Assembly: GCF_028682455.1 (NCBI RefSeq)
Contig: NZ_JANHLD010000003.1
Span: forward strand, 1 to 64,000
Direction: 5' to 3'
Source of the DNA: Pseudomonas putida
GTDB taxonomy: Bacteria > Pseudomonadota > Gammaproteobacteria > Pseudomonadales > Pseudomonadaceae
Length of the DNA: 64,000 bases
Shown here: positions 45,805 through 54,810 of the stretch, piece by piece
Position numbering within the stretch: position 1 is the stretch's first letter
Layout: each line of letters starts with the position of its first letter
Program-made: the position numbers and the translations under genes
Notes under the pieces: generated by a model
Databases searched by the model: none
What the model was told of the DNA's origin: nothing
Seen by the model: only the letters and a program-made list of their open reading frames with translations

Positions 45805-48800
45805 CCTGACCAAAGATATTCAGATTATCAAGACCGGAACATCCTTGGAGAGCTCAATCAAAGAGGCGATCACCAAAGCAAAGGCTTGCGTCTGCAAAGA
45901 GTTGTTTGGCACGAACTATATCTCTCCAAGCAAGGTTACAAGCAGCGCTCGTAACGAATATTACAACGCGTCCATCGTGCGCCTGTTTGATGACCACCTG
46001 AATGTGGCGAATGCACCTATTTACGATGAAGTGTGGGTGCGAAATGCTTTAGCTTGCACGAAAAAGACTGCGCCGATAGAAATTGCGAAGCAGGTCGTTC
46101 CGAAGTCCTCTATTGACTGGCTCAACAAGTCTTCCTTGGAGAGGCTGAGTAGGGACTGCGTCTTAATTCTCCACTTTCTCTGGCAGACGCGAGCTGTTCT
46201 GCTCCCAGCTGACCTAAGGAAGCCCACGGTTCACAATCAGGAAGCAGGAACCAATTTCTATGAGTTTGCTGCAGCATCCTACACCGAGGTGCTAGCATTT
46301 GTGAGCAAACCATTTGTCTCGCATGTTCCCTACGAAGACATTCCGGATATCACCTCCGTAATGAAACCTAGTGCAGTCAGAAACTTTGGATGGTGCGCAT
46401 GGCGCATGATTCGTTGCACAGACTGGCATAGAATCGAAGACATCAACCCAAAAGACATCGCTGACCTCGCCGACCACTTAGTCTTAGCGCGAAGAAATGA
46501 CGTTGACTGGTTCCAGTACCCCATCGCCCCAGCCGCGTTTTGGAACTATGTTCAGAGGCTGTATTTTGACAGATGTAGCCAGGCAGTCGTCCGCCCTAAA
46601 AATTACTTGCAAGCCAGCAGAAAAGCCTTGGCGTCTGGAGAATATGACTATCCTGATGAGCATAAGGAAAGTGTCGAATTATGGTTGAAATATCAAGACA
46701 AATACATCACCCTACAAAAGTCTCGGGGAATTAAATCTTTCGATGCTTACACCAAAAGCTTTTCAGTCCTGAATACTTGGTTATTTGGCGAATACCCTAC
46801 TGCCACAGGATTGCTTCCTCCTCAACCGACTGAGCTTAATCGGACGCACATGGAAGGTGATGGATACATAGGCTTCCTCACTTTCCTGCACAGAGGCTGG
46901 TCAAACTCAACGATCCAACAGATCATGTACCACATCACAAGCTTTTTTAACTACTTGGCGGCTCGCTCAAACACCGACGAGAAGCTTTGTGGTTTTGTTT
47001 GCCCCATACTTGAGCTCGACTTCCCCATCGTCCGAAGAAGTAATAGCTCTAACAAACCTGCGTTTCATTCCGAGCATTTCCCATACCTTATCCAATACTG
47101 TTACGCGATAGAATCTTTCACAACACACCTGGCTGAAAGGGTATATCACGAACAAATAAATCTGTTCGACAAAATATACAGGGCCGATATTGACACAAAG
47201 GACTGGAATAAAACCCAAAAAGTCGTCCAAACTGAAAAACTTGGGTACGTTCCAATTGTGTTCTACAAGAACCCATCATTTGACGCTTCGCAGCCCAAAT
47301 CCGAAAACAATCGTCCGATGAAATACGAGGCACTGAAACTTCTCCCAAGGTTCGTCGTGCCAATTATTGATCACTCGGTGGAGCGAGAGGGGAAATGGGT
47401 ATTCTATCCACAGCTCAATTACATCAGACATAATATCATCGCGCTGGAGACAGGTGTCCGTAGCATTCACATACGTTGGCTGGAGAAGCGAACCTATGAC
47501 ATGCTAATTGATAGATCAAGACCCCTACCTCCGCTCTGCAAGTTACGTATCAACACTGATAAAGTAAACGGCGCATGGGACGCCACAGTTTCGAAGTCAG
47601 TAATTGAACTACTGGATCGTCAAAAAGCCATGATCCCTTGGTTTAACGACCCAGCAATGGATATCGAGACTTGGTATGACTACCATGAGGAAAATGAGCA
47701 CGGAAAAATCATCACGCTATTTCCAAAGGGAAATACTCCTGGCGTGCTGAATCCAGAGGCGTACGCAAAATATTTTAAAAGACTCATTTACTCTTTCGAC
47801 CTCTTCTGCAGGTTTCAGCTGGGCATTCAGACGACGAACGCAATGCCAGAGGCTGTGGGAGAGCTGGAATCTATTGATGACCCTCACGACTACCTCACTG
47901 CGATCAAACTTGAACGGCAGGCCTGCAAACTAATTGAACATACTCCGCATTCCTGCCGAGTATCAGTTGTGTCTGAATACATCCCAATTTTGCCGCCCCA
48001 CATCATCGGTGCATTCATTACCGGCCAGGCCAGTGATGAACATGTAATGTATTACGCAAAAGTTGACCCTGTGTACCTCAAATCTGTCGCCCAGTATCAA
48101 AAAATGAGTATTGAACATGGCTGGTTAGCCGACCGCCCATCAATGTCCAACATTAAAGCCGAGGACGTTGCATCGAAGCTTCAGCAAGCGTTCCGGCGAG
48201 ACAAAGAGAAGTCTCTGATTGACTTCGGTGCAATCTCATTTGACCGTGAGACCAAGGATGATGTGGTTTCGGGCGTCAGGGAGACAAGGCAGCGTCCCAT
48301 AGATTCGCTGGCCTTCATGCCCACTCATATCTGCCCATTTGGTAATCGCTGCCCAGCGGACGTCATTAAAGACCTGGGTGCCATTCCTGGGGTTAGCATG
48401 CCGTGCGGAGGCTGCTATTACTCGGTCAAAACCGTCGACCATCTCCCGAGGATTTATGGTCACATCCGTGTGCTGACTGATGAGTGTAGCGAGCTGGAGG
48501 CATACATTGCCGAGGCTAAAAGAAATGGGGCATCGCCTGAAAGCCTTGTACCGAAAGCCAATCGTCGCAAATTTCTCGCCGCAGAGATCATTTCATGGAG
48601 CGTTACTGCTCACTGCCTTGAGCAAATGCATAACGAAATCAAAACGCGCGAGAGCTTTCTGGTAGAGAAACCTGAAATCGTTTCGGAGCACCTAGAGCGC
48701 TTAGAGCTTAAAAAAGACTCCCTTTCCAACCTGATTGCTCGCACTGCAGAAGCCAAGTCGCATGCGGAGTATTTCACTCCACAGTTAGACAAGCAGGTTA

Positions 48801-49033
48801 AAGTGGCAAGAAACAAGCTCCTTGCATTCACTGGGGACTTTAACCGCATGCTGCAAGAAGCTCCTACAGGATTCACGTTGATCGATGAATTTAGGGGCCT
48901 GATTCGGTCTACGTGTGAAGTTCTGGGTCTTTCACTGCATGATTTGAATGATGCAATGAGTAAGCCCATGGCCTTGGAACGACCTACTGCAATCCTGAAG
49001 CTAATTTCGAGCCCAGGAGGTGTTCCTGCATGA
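45797..49033 (+). CDS. gmtZ: Giant tyrosine-recombinase-like protein, GmtZ-like
   Basis: A 1078-residue protein. Residues 300-400 look like a core-binding domain, and the region 545-760 keeps recombinase boxes: R555 (ALETGVRSIHIRW), H718 and R721 (TPHSCRVSV) and tyrosines 752/753 (EHVMYYAKVD). The second conserved histidine is replaced by Gln in ITGQAS (Q744). After the catalytic part comes a cysteine cluster, C846-x5-C852-x17-C870-x2-C873, probably a zinc site, and then a long coiled-coil tail (about 885-1000). The size and order match the VPA1269/GmtZ integrase family. It overlaps both neighbours. The coding sequence is clearly AT-richer than the chromosome. Confidence 0.75.
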   Translation: MINLTKDIQIIKTGTSLESSIKEAITKAKACVCKELFGTNYISPSKVTSSARNEYYNASIVRLFDDHLNVANAPIYDEVWVRNALACTKKTAPIEIAKQVVPKSSIDWLNKSSLERLSRDCVLILHFLWQTRAVLLPADLRKPTVHNQEAGTNFYEFAAASYTEVLAFVSKPFVSHVPYEDIPDITSVMKPSAVRNFGWCAWRMIRCTDWHRIEDINPKDIADLADHLVLARRNDVDWFQYPIAPAAFWNYVQRLYFDRCSQAVVRPKNYLQASRKALASGEYDYPDEHKESVELWLKYQDKYITLQKSRGIKSFDAYTKSFSVLNTWLFGEYPTATGLLPPQPTELNRTHMEGDGYIGFLTFLHRGWSNSTIQQIMYHITSFFNYLAARSNTDEKLCGFVCPILELDFPIVRRSNSSNKPAFHSEHFPYLIQYCYAIESFTTHLAERVYHEQINLFDKIYRADIDTKDWNKTQKVVQTEKLGYVPIVFYKNPSFDASQPKSENNRPMKYEALKLLPRFVVPIIDHSVEREGKWVFYPQLNYIRHNIIALETGVRSIHIRWLEKRTYDMLIDRSRPLPPLCKLRINTDKVNGAWDATVSKSVIELLDRQKAMIPWFNDPAMDIETWYDYHEENEHGKIITLFPKGNTPGVLNPEAYAKYFKRLIYSFDLFCRFQLGIQTTNAMPEAVGELESIDDPHDYLTAIKLERQACKLIEHTPHSCRVSVVSEYIPILPPHIIGAFITGQASDEHVMYYAKVDPVYLKSVAQYQKMSIEHGWLADRPSMSNIKAEDVASKLQQAFRRDKEKSLIDFGAISFDRETKDDVVSGVRETRQRPIDSLAFMPTHICPFGNRCPADVIKDLGAIPGVSMPCGGCYYSVKTVDHLPRIYGHIRVLTDECSELEAYIAEAKRNGASPESLVPKANRRKFLAAEIISWSVTAHCLEQMHNEIKTRESFLVEKPEIVSEHLERLELKKDSLSNLIARTAEAKSHAEYFTPQLDKQVKVARNKLLAFTGDFNRMLQEAPTGFTLIDEFRGLIRSTCEVLGLSLHDLNDAMSKPMALERPTAILKLISSPGGVPA

Positions 49034-49698
49034 GCAAAGGTGCGAAAAAGGGCCAAAACCGCTTTGCAGGCTCTCAAAAGCTGAACCGCGACTATAGAAT
49101 TTCCCGAATTAAAGACGAAGTAATACCTAAGCTGAAGTCTTTCGTAGGAAAAGCATCATTCGATGGGGTTACGCCTTACTCAAGATTCTGCGCCGAACTT
49201 TACAACGATGGGCTTCCTGTAAACGAAAAGAAGATTGGCTACAGAACCTTGGTACAGAGCACTGACTATTGGACTCTGCTCGGGCCAATATTCTTCAAGC
49301 ACTGGGATGCTGCTGAAAACATGGAGTCCAAGAAGGACAAGCTTGTCGGAAAGCTGGCCGTTCAGCGAGCAGACCAACTTCAAGCTGAGACAGAGAAACT
49401 GAGGAAGGAGGTCGAAGCTCTGCGCTCAGCCCTCCGTAGCCATGGTGCTCAGCCAGTAACCCTGCCGGACACAACGCATGTGGATCAAGGATTCATGGCG
49501 AAGTTTGACAAAACCTGCCGGGCCCTCAAGTTGGTGCTCGATGCAAGTGATGGGATGTTTACGGTTGACATGCAGGCTAAAAAGATTTGCTGCAGTTTTG
49601 ACGACCTTGAACCTAGGGAGGGACTCGTGCCAACAGAGGTAGTTGAGCCGTTCATACTGTGGTTGAAAGCGAAAGAGAAAAGCCATGGACACAAGTGA
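49030..49698 (+). CDS. gmtX: Small coiled-coil protein of the recombinase operon, GmtX-like
   Basis: A 222-residue protein starting in an ATGA overlap with the giant recombinase gene. The N terminus is basic (SKGAKKGQNRFAGSQKLNRD), residues 100-140 form a coiled coil (DQLQAETEKLRKEVEALRSA), and the C-terminal 60 residues look globular (DASDGMFTVDMQAKKICCSF). Position and size suit GmtX, or TnpC-type accessory proteins of Tn554-like elements. The next protein is the other candidate for that role. Function unknown. Confidence 0.6.
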   Translation: MSKGAKKGQNRFAGSQKLNRDYRISRIKDEVIPKLKSFVGKASFDGVTPYSRFCAELYNDGLPVNEKKIGYRTLVQSTDYWTLLGPIFFKHWDAAENMESKKDKLVGKLAVQRADQLQAETEKLRKEVEALRSALRSHGAQPVTLPDTTHVDQGFMAKFDKTCRALKLVLDASDGMFTVDMQAKKICCSFDDLEPREGLVPTEVVEPFILWLKAKEKSHGHK

Positions 49699-50158
49699 TC
49701 AGAAGCGCTCTCCGTACGACCGCTACAGGGACTACGTGCTGCAGCTTGAACAGGCCGGAAAAAAATTCCCTGTGAATCAGTTTGGCGCCGTCAACTTCAG
49801 CAAAATCGCTGATGAATGTGGTAATCGTAGGCAGTGGTTTTCTGAAAGCGCAAAGAAGGTCTTTTGCTCCCAGGGCCAGACCCTGGAACAGGTCATCGCG
49901 AAGGACATTCACCGCATAGGCAGTGAGTTTTTTGCGGCCAAAGACCCTGAGTCTCTGGCGGTTGATATGGCGGATTCGAAAAGTCGCGAAGCGAACCGGT
50001 TGCGAGTAATGCTTGAGCAAAAGTCGAAGGAAAACGAACTGCTTCGCGAGCAAGTTGAGCGACTCTCTGCCGAGCTGCGGTTGCTTCGGACATCTGCACA
50101 AGAAATCAGTAGCCAGCAGGACTTGATGATCGACTCCGGGCGGTCATTCATCCTATGA
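49685..50158 (+). CDS. Second small coiled-coil protein of the recombinase operon
   Basis: A 157-residue protein that starts 14 bases inside the previous gene. Residues 20-60 (FPVNQFGAVNFSKIADECGN, RRQWFSESAKKVF) look like a helix-turn-helix, and residues 95-140 form a coiled coil (LRVMLEQKSKENELLREQVE). Together these suggest a DNA-binding dimer that could assist or direct recombination. I do not recognise a named family with confidence. Confidence 0.65.
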   Translation: MDTSDQKRSPYDRYRDYVLQLEQAGKKFPVNQFGAVNFSKIADECGNRRQWFSESAKKVFCSQGQTLEQVIAKDIHRIGSEFFAAKDPESLAVDMADSKSREANRLRVMLEQKSKENELLREQVERLSAELRLLRTSAQEISSQQDLMIDSGRSFIL

Positions 50159-52320
50159 GCAATCTGTCGAGCATAATCCAGGTGAGCTCGGTGAAGCCAG
50201 GCAGTTTTGGCGGGGCAGTCTTCTCCGGACGCATCATTGGCCAAAACAAAATTTACACATGCAGAGCCAGCTATAAAATCATCACCCGCATACCTCAACC
50301 CGGTGAATGCTGGCAGTTCAAAGGCTCGATCACAGGGCATGATCAGTACAGGGATTTCGTTCTGATCGAAAGCTGCCACATCGTAAACCTGCCCATAGCG
50401 GCATATGTGGAACGATTGCTGGTAAAGCATCCTGCATTTCGTGGGCTGTCATTCGGCAAAACGAAAGTCTCGAAACTTGTCAGGGCATTTGGCGCAGAAA
50501 ACCTTGCTCAGGCATTGACTGCAGGCAGAGTCAGCCAACTGGCGGAATTGATTAATCCTGATCTCGCCCAAAAGGTCGTGGATGCCTGGAGGACACTGCA
50601 GGATGAGATTTCAACGATTGAGTTTCTCATGGAGCACGACTTCGATCCTGGGCTCGCCAAAAGCATTCTCAAGGTTTGCCAGACGGATACGGTAGAGCGC
50701 CTGAAGCTTAATCCGTACAGCCTCGTTGCGTTTCAAGGCATCCACCCGAACATGTGGAAAATCGTAGACGCCGCAGCAGCCAAGCTAGGCATACCTCGTG
50801 ATGACCCACGCAGGCTGGCCGGCCTTGTGGAGAACTTGCTCTATGTGCGCTTGGATCAGGGTCATACCGCATACGAAATCGAAGAGCTAAAAGCTGCCCT
50901 TATGCAGAAGCTTCCATCCGCCAGACTGGTAGACCAAGCTATCGACTGCGCCCTACAAAGGCGTGCTGTATGCGTTAAGAAGCATCAAGGGACGACGCTT
51001 ATCCAGCCACTGGGAGCGGCCCTTGTCGAAAGTAAACTTGAGCAGCGAGTCGCGATTCTACTGTCCGCTCAGGCCTCATTGCTCCACGGTTCTCCGCAGG
51101 AACTGAAGGAAGCGATTGAAGATTACTGCGCACACAGTGAGAGCGAGCTTGGACACTCACTCACCCGAGACCAGAAAAATGCAGTGCTGATGGCGCTTAC
51201 TAATCGCATCAGCACGCTGACTGGATTTGGCGGTACGGGCAAGACAACCGTGCTGAAAGCCATCGTTGATATAGCCTCTCAGCACCGTCCTGTGCATGTC
51301 TTAGCACTGAGTGGAAAAGCCAAGGAGCGCGCAAAGGAGTCTGTAGGCCGAGACACCTACACGATCCACAGCTTCTTGATCAAAATCAGCACCGCAAGCT
51401 CAGGGATCAGCACTGTAGGCGACCCTCTGGTAATCATTGATGAATCCAGCATGGTAGACATCGCCTTGATGCTGAAACTGCTGAATGCCTTCGCGAAGAA
51501 AGAACTGTCTCTCTTGCTCGTAGGCGATACTGGTCAGTTATCACCGGTAGGTTATGGAATCTTCTTCCATGCACTGGCCAAATCGAAGGCGATACCGTCG
51601 ACCCACCTGAGCAAGGTTCACAGGTCTATCGGCAACAGTCACCTTCAGAATATCGCCATGAAGATTAGATCTGGTCACCTGGATACCTTGCCATTCTGGA
51701 ATGGCGAGCGCGATGGGGTTTATCTGATCCCCTGTACAAACACACAGGACATGCTGACACACCTCGCGAAGATCAAGCAGATCATCCCTGACGCTCAGAT
51801 CCTGACGCCCCACATGTCTGATCGCATGCCGGATTCCGGGCACAAGATAAACAACCATCTGCAAAGCGTGCTTCAGCACACAGACGAGACCCTGGGCATT
51901 TGGATGGGCAAATACTGGCTGCGAGTTAATGACCCCGTCATCGTCACCCAGAATAGCTACGAGCATAATTTGTTCAATGGCAACACCGGGATCATGTCCA
52001 ACGTTACGTCAATCGATGGCCAGATTTATGGTGTATTTCTCTTCAATGGGATCGAAGTGACCCTATCCAGGATGGACTTGTTCGTGCTCGGGATGAAGCT
52101 CGCCTACGCCATATCAATCCACAAGGCGCAAGGCAGCGAGTACGAGACGTCCATCATTTGCTCTCTGAGTCAAAGCGATTTTGTGGAACGGAGCATGCTC
52201 TACACCGGCGTCTCGCGATCAAAGCGGCTGGCCTTGATCCTAGGCACTCAGGACATCGTGCAACAGGGGGTAGCTCGCCCAAATCGAAGCGACACGCTCT
52301 GTGTTGGCTTCTCGGTTTGA
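50155..52320 (+). CDS. RecD2-like DNA helicase coupled to the recombinase operon
   Basis: A 721-residue superfamily 1 helicase starting in an ATGA overlap with the previous gene. An N-terminal OB-like part and a helix-hairpin-helix region (about residues 80-215) precede the motor: Walker A GFGGTGKTT (near 362), Walker B VIIDESSM, GDTGQLSPVGYG (motif III) and the C-terminal SIHKAQGSEYET and YTGVSRSKR motifs. This is the RecD2/TraA-type layout, without a relaxase domain. RecD2 enzymes unwind DNA 5' to 3'. Being translationally linked to recombinases, it may process DNA during excision, replication or transfer of the island; that is inference. Confidence 0.85.
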   Translation: MSNLSSIIQVSSVKPGSFGGAVFSGRIIGQNKIYTCRASYKIITRIPQPGECWQFKGSITGHDQYRDFVLIESCHIVNLPIAAYVERLLVKHPAFRGLSFGKTKVSKLVRAFGAENLAQALTAGRVSQLAELINPDLAQKVVDAWRTLQDEISTIEFLMEHDFDPGLAKSILKVCQTDTVERLKLNPYSLVAFQGIHPNMWKIVDAAAAKLGIPRDDPRRLAGLVENLLYVRLDQGHTAYEIEELKAALMQKLPSARLVDQAIDCALQRRAVCVKKHQGTTLIQPLGAALVESKLEQRVAILLSAQASLLHGSPQELKEAIEDYCAHSESELGHSLTRDQKNAVLMALTNRISTLTGFGGTGKTTVLKAIVDIASQHRPVHVLALSGKAKERAKESVGRDTYTIHSFLIKISTASSGISTVGDPLVIIDESSMVDIALMLKLLNAFAKKELSLLLVGDTGQLSPVGYGIFFHALAKSKAIPSTHLSKVHRSIGNSHLQNIAMKIRSGHLDTLPFWNGERDGVYLIPCTNTQDMLTHLAKIKQIIPDAQILTPHMSDRMPDSGHKINNHLQSVLQHTDETLGIWMGKYWLRVNDPVIVTQNSYEHNLFNGNTGIMSNVTSIDGQIYGVFLFNGIEVTLSRMDLFVLGMKLAYAISIHKAQGSEYETSIICSLSQSDFVERSMLYTGVSRSKRLALILGTQDIVQQGVARPNRSDTLCVGFSV

Positions 52321-52428
52321 ATTCCAAATCGGTAGTTAGCAACAACGTTTTGGACAGGGCTACCTCTTTAGGCGCCTTGCCTTCCTAGTATGATCGCAGG
52401 ATCCGCGCCCAATACCTGAGGTAGGAGT

Positions 52429-52986
52429 ATGTCATTGAAGCTGCTTACAAGCCTTTGGAACGTCATTAGTCCCGACCGCCGCCCCGAGCGGGAGAAGGCG
52501 CGTGAACGCGAGTTCATCCTGGCGGCGAACTCTTTGAAGACCCTCTCGGTGACTGACCGGGGTGGCATGTCTATCGACCCCGAAGAGTTCCGCGAACACA
52601 TCATCGCCTCACGTGAGCAGCTCAAGCATCTCGTCCACAAACCTAGTGCGCCTGGCAGGTCATTCAAAGCAGCGGTACACGTCCAGGTGGAACAGGATGA
52701 GAGTCCCGCCGTAGAGGCTCCAGTGCGCGCCTTGGACTGTATGGAGGTGGTGACTTGGCGGCGGCTCTCTAGTGGCGCTGCTGTGCGCTACGTGTGCCTC
52801 CAGTGCACGAGTACGGGCCGATTCGCTATCGCTACAGCCAGTCTGTTCACAGAAGCCATAGAGAGTCTCCCGACTTGGATCGACGGCAATACGATCAGGC
52901 AAGTTGCAAATGCCTTACAAGGTGGTGGGCTTCAGTGGTACGCGACTGTGAGTGAGGCCATGGATGCATGGGATGCAGAGCTCTGA
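52429..52986 (+). CDS. Hypothetical island cargo protein
   Basis: A 185-residue protein of unknown family, with GAGG seven bases before the ATG. The first 75 residues are charged and helical (RRPEREKAREREFILAANSL, SIDPEEFREHIIASREQL). The C-terminal half is more beta-like with a pair of cysteines (RYVCLQCTS) and ends in WDAEL. No membrane segment or signal peptide. It is the first gene after the recombinase/helicase operon, 108 bases beyond it. Confidence 0.6.
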   Translation: MSLKLLTSLWNVISPDRRPEREKAREREFILAANSLKTLSVTDRGGMSIDPEEFREHIIASREQLKHLVHKPSAPGRSFKAAVHVQVEQDESPAVEAPVRALDCMEVVTWRRLSSGAAVRYVCLQCTSTGRFAIATASLFTEAIESLPTWIDGNTIRQVANALQGGGLQWYATVSEAMDAWDAEL

Positions 52987-53000
52987 TGGTAGTCAGGGTG

Positions 53001-53207
53001 TTACTGGCACCACGGCCCCCAGGAGGGCGGGTTCTCGATGATATTGATTGAGGTGCTGAGTTCGTCTTGCATGTGCTCGAAGACTTTATCGAGACGAGGA
53101 TGTGCTTTCGATTCTCGCAACGCAATTACCAACTCCAGCAATTCTCTCCCTTGATCCACCGGCATCTGAATGTCGCAATACACAGTGTCATCGTCGTCTT
53201 CTGCCAT
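53001..53207 (-). CDS. Small acidic hypothetical protein
   Basis: A 68-residue acidic protein (MAEDDDDTVYCDIQMPVDQG) with a good ribosome-binding site (AGGGGG, eight bases before ATG). It lies 13 bases downstream of the gene at 53221-53628, so the two form an operon. A toxin/antitoxin-like or accessory role is conceivable, but nothing in the sequence proves it. Confidence 0.5.
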   Translation of the reverse strand: MAEDDDDTVYCDIQMPVDQGRELLELVIALRESKAHPRLDKVFEHMQDELSTSINIIENPPSWGPWCQ

Positions 53208-53220
53208 GCCTGCAGCCCCC

Positions 53221-53628
53221 TCAACCTGTTCTAGGTTTGCGTCTCGCGGCTCTATGCTGCTCTAGGTGCCACATCTCTGCTTCCCACCTAGCCAGGAATT
53301 TTTCCCAGTCCGTTGCGTAAGGCCCTTCGACCACCCGTGTCGAACCGATGCTCGCCTGCTGGAAACGCTCCCTCCATGGCTGTGGAATGGTCATTTCCAA
53401 GACGATATCGATGCCGCAGTTGTGATGCTGCACCGGGACAGAGGCACGAACTTCATTGAGCTCGAGTGACTCACCCATTGAGGGCGTGCCGCCTCGCTCC
53501 TGGTCGTCGAGGTCATCAAGGATGGCTAAGGCGTCAGCTGCCTCGGGGTCACCTGGAAGGAATCTGGCAATCTCCCATAGCGCTCTCCGCCTAGTGCGCT
53601 CAAGCTTTCGGAGTTCATCGTGGGTCAT
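53221..53628 (-). CDS. Hypothetical island cargo protein
   Basis: A 135-residue protein with a helical N terminus (LRKLERTRRRALWEIARFLP) and a Trp-rich C-terminal part (DWEKFLARWEAEMWHLEQHR). I start at MTHDELRK, preceded by AGAG; the frame is open 30 codons further upstream. Not a family I recognise. It is paired with the small gene that follows it. Confidence 0.55.
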   Translation of the reverse strand: MTHDELRKLERTRRRALWEIARFLPGDPEAADALAILDDLDDQERGGTPSMGESLELNEVRASVPVQHHNCGIDIVLEMTIPQPWRERFQQASIGSTRVVEGPYATDWEKFLARWEAEMWHLEQHRAARRKPRTG

Positions 53629-53724
53629 TTCAGTCTCTTTCAGGTCGGTTGAAGCTGGGCGGTTGTTGTGGCGTACCGCCGTTGGCGGAGGGCTGTGAAC
53701 CGAGCCGTAACAAGTCACGTCTCG

Positions 53725-53782
53725 GCCCTCGGGGCTTTCATCCTCACGCCTTCAGCCGTGCCGGCTTGCGCGCTCCGCTCGC
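53725..53782. repeat. Imperfect direct repeat, copy A
   Basis: About 58 bases beginning GCCCTCGGGGCTTTCATCC and ending GCGCGCTCCGCTCGC, preceded by CAAGTCA. About 80 percent identical by hand alignment to copy B at 55384-55441 in the same orientation. The two copies frame the membrane-protein gene and the XRE-like gene. Confidence 0.65.
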
Positions 53783-53871
53783 ACCCACTACTGGCGCTGC
53801 AGATGGGGTGGAGGGAAAACCAACGCGTCCTTGAAGCACATACAAGTGGCACCTATGCGCCACCTGCTGCG

Positions 53872-54426
53872 TTATTTATGGAGTTTGCTGAATCGCTCAA
53901 TGACGACACTTGGCGCAGTAGCAGGCCAAGCCTCGAGATTCCCAGTTTTACGTATGAAATTCACGGCGCAAATCAAGAAGAACAGGACAGGAAGCATCGC
54001 AACGAGTAATGCCAAGTCGTGTATATGTCCGAATGCTTCGGGAATATTATCGGCTTTAGCGGCCATCGGCATGATGGCTACAGCCCAGGTGAGAATATAA
54101 GTCAGTGCATAAGCGAGGATTGCACCGAAGGCCATCATTCCCGGCACAGTGAAGCGGAGTTTTGTTACGGACTTGATGCTGCCGCCAGCTGGCTTAATCG
54201 CGTAAATTATCCCTTTGTTCTTCACTTTATCCTTTGATTTTTTGAAGATGCCATAAAACTCCCAGTGCCGTCCTTTCTCAATCTCCTCGAAAAGGGAAAT
54301 AGGGACGATTATGTTAGGAATTACGACGCCGTCAATCTTCATAATAACTTCAATATCGTCACTGTTTTGCTTGAAGACACGAATATCTTCAAGGTTCCCA
54401 GACATTTTTAGACAATCTACAAACAT
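53872..54426 (-). CDS. Two-helix membrane protein of unknown function
   Basis: A 184-residue protein: a soluble N-terminal part of about 95 residues with beta character (GNLEDIRVFKQNSDDIEV, VIPNIIVPISLFEEI), then two membrane helices (about residues 103-132 and 144-165) and a short C-terminal tail. I start at the ATG at 54426 because AGGAG lies upstream. It is noticeably AT-richer at its start than its surroundings, which suggests separate transfer. It lies between repeats A and B. I do not recognise the family. Confidence 0.6.
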   Translation of the reverse strand: MFVDCLKMSGNLEDIRVFKQNSDDIEVIMKIDGVVIPNIIVPISLFEEIEKGRHWEFYGIFKKSKDKVKNKGIIYAIKPAGGSIKSVTKLRFTVPGMMAFGAILAYALTYILTWAVAIMPMAAKADNIPEAFGHIHDLALLVAMLPVLFFLICAVNFIRKTGNLEAWPATAPSVVIERFSKLHK

Positions 54427-54810
54427 ATTTTCTAAATCTCCTATTAGAAAAATTACTCCGTGCATTACTGCAGGCAACATGAATGCGCAGGGCACTCAGA
54501 GTCGCCTAAATCACATCGGGCTTTTGCTGTCGGTGCTGAAACACTCAGGAAACACAACTCCGAGTCTTAGTTCATCCAACTCGCCTATCGCTTCCGCTCC
54601 TTAGTCTTCGATGTGAACAGAGGCGTCGTTCTGTCTCCGCGCCCACAAACACTAAAGCCCTCCTGTGCTCCACCCCCATCAGGCAAACCCGACCTAGCAG
54701 TGCCCGAGCAGAGACATGCAATTTGGCTGTGCGCCACGATAATATCAGTATGCTCTGTTTATCGGAATGCACATCGCATGGCTCTATCCTCGCTTTTGAG
54801 GATCCGACTC

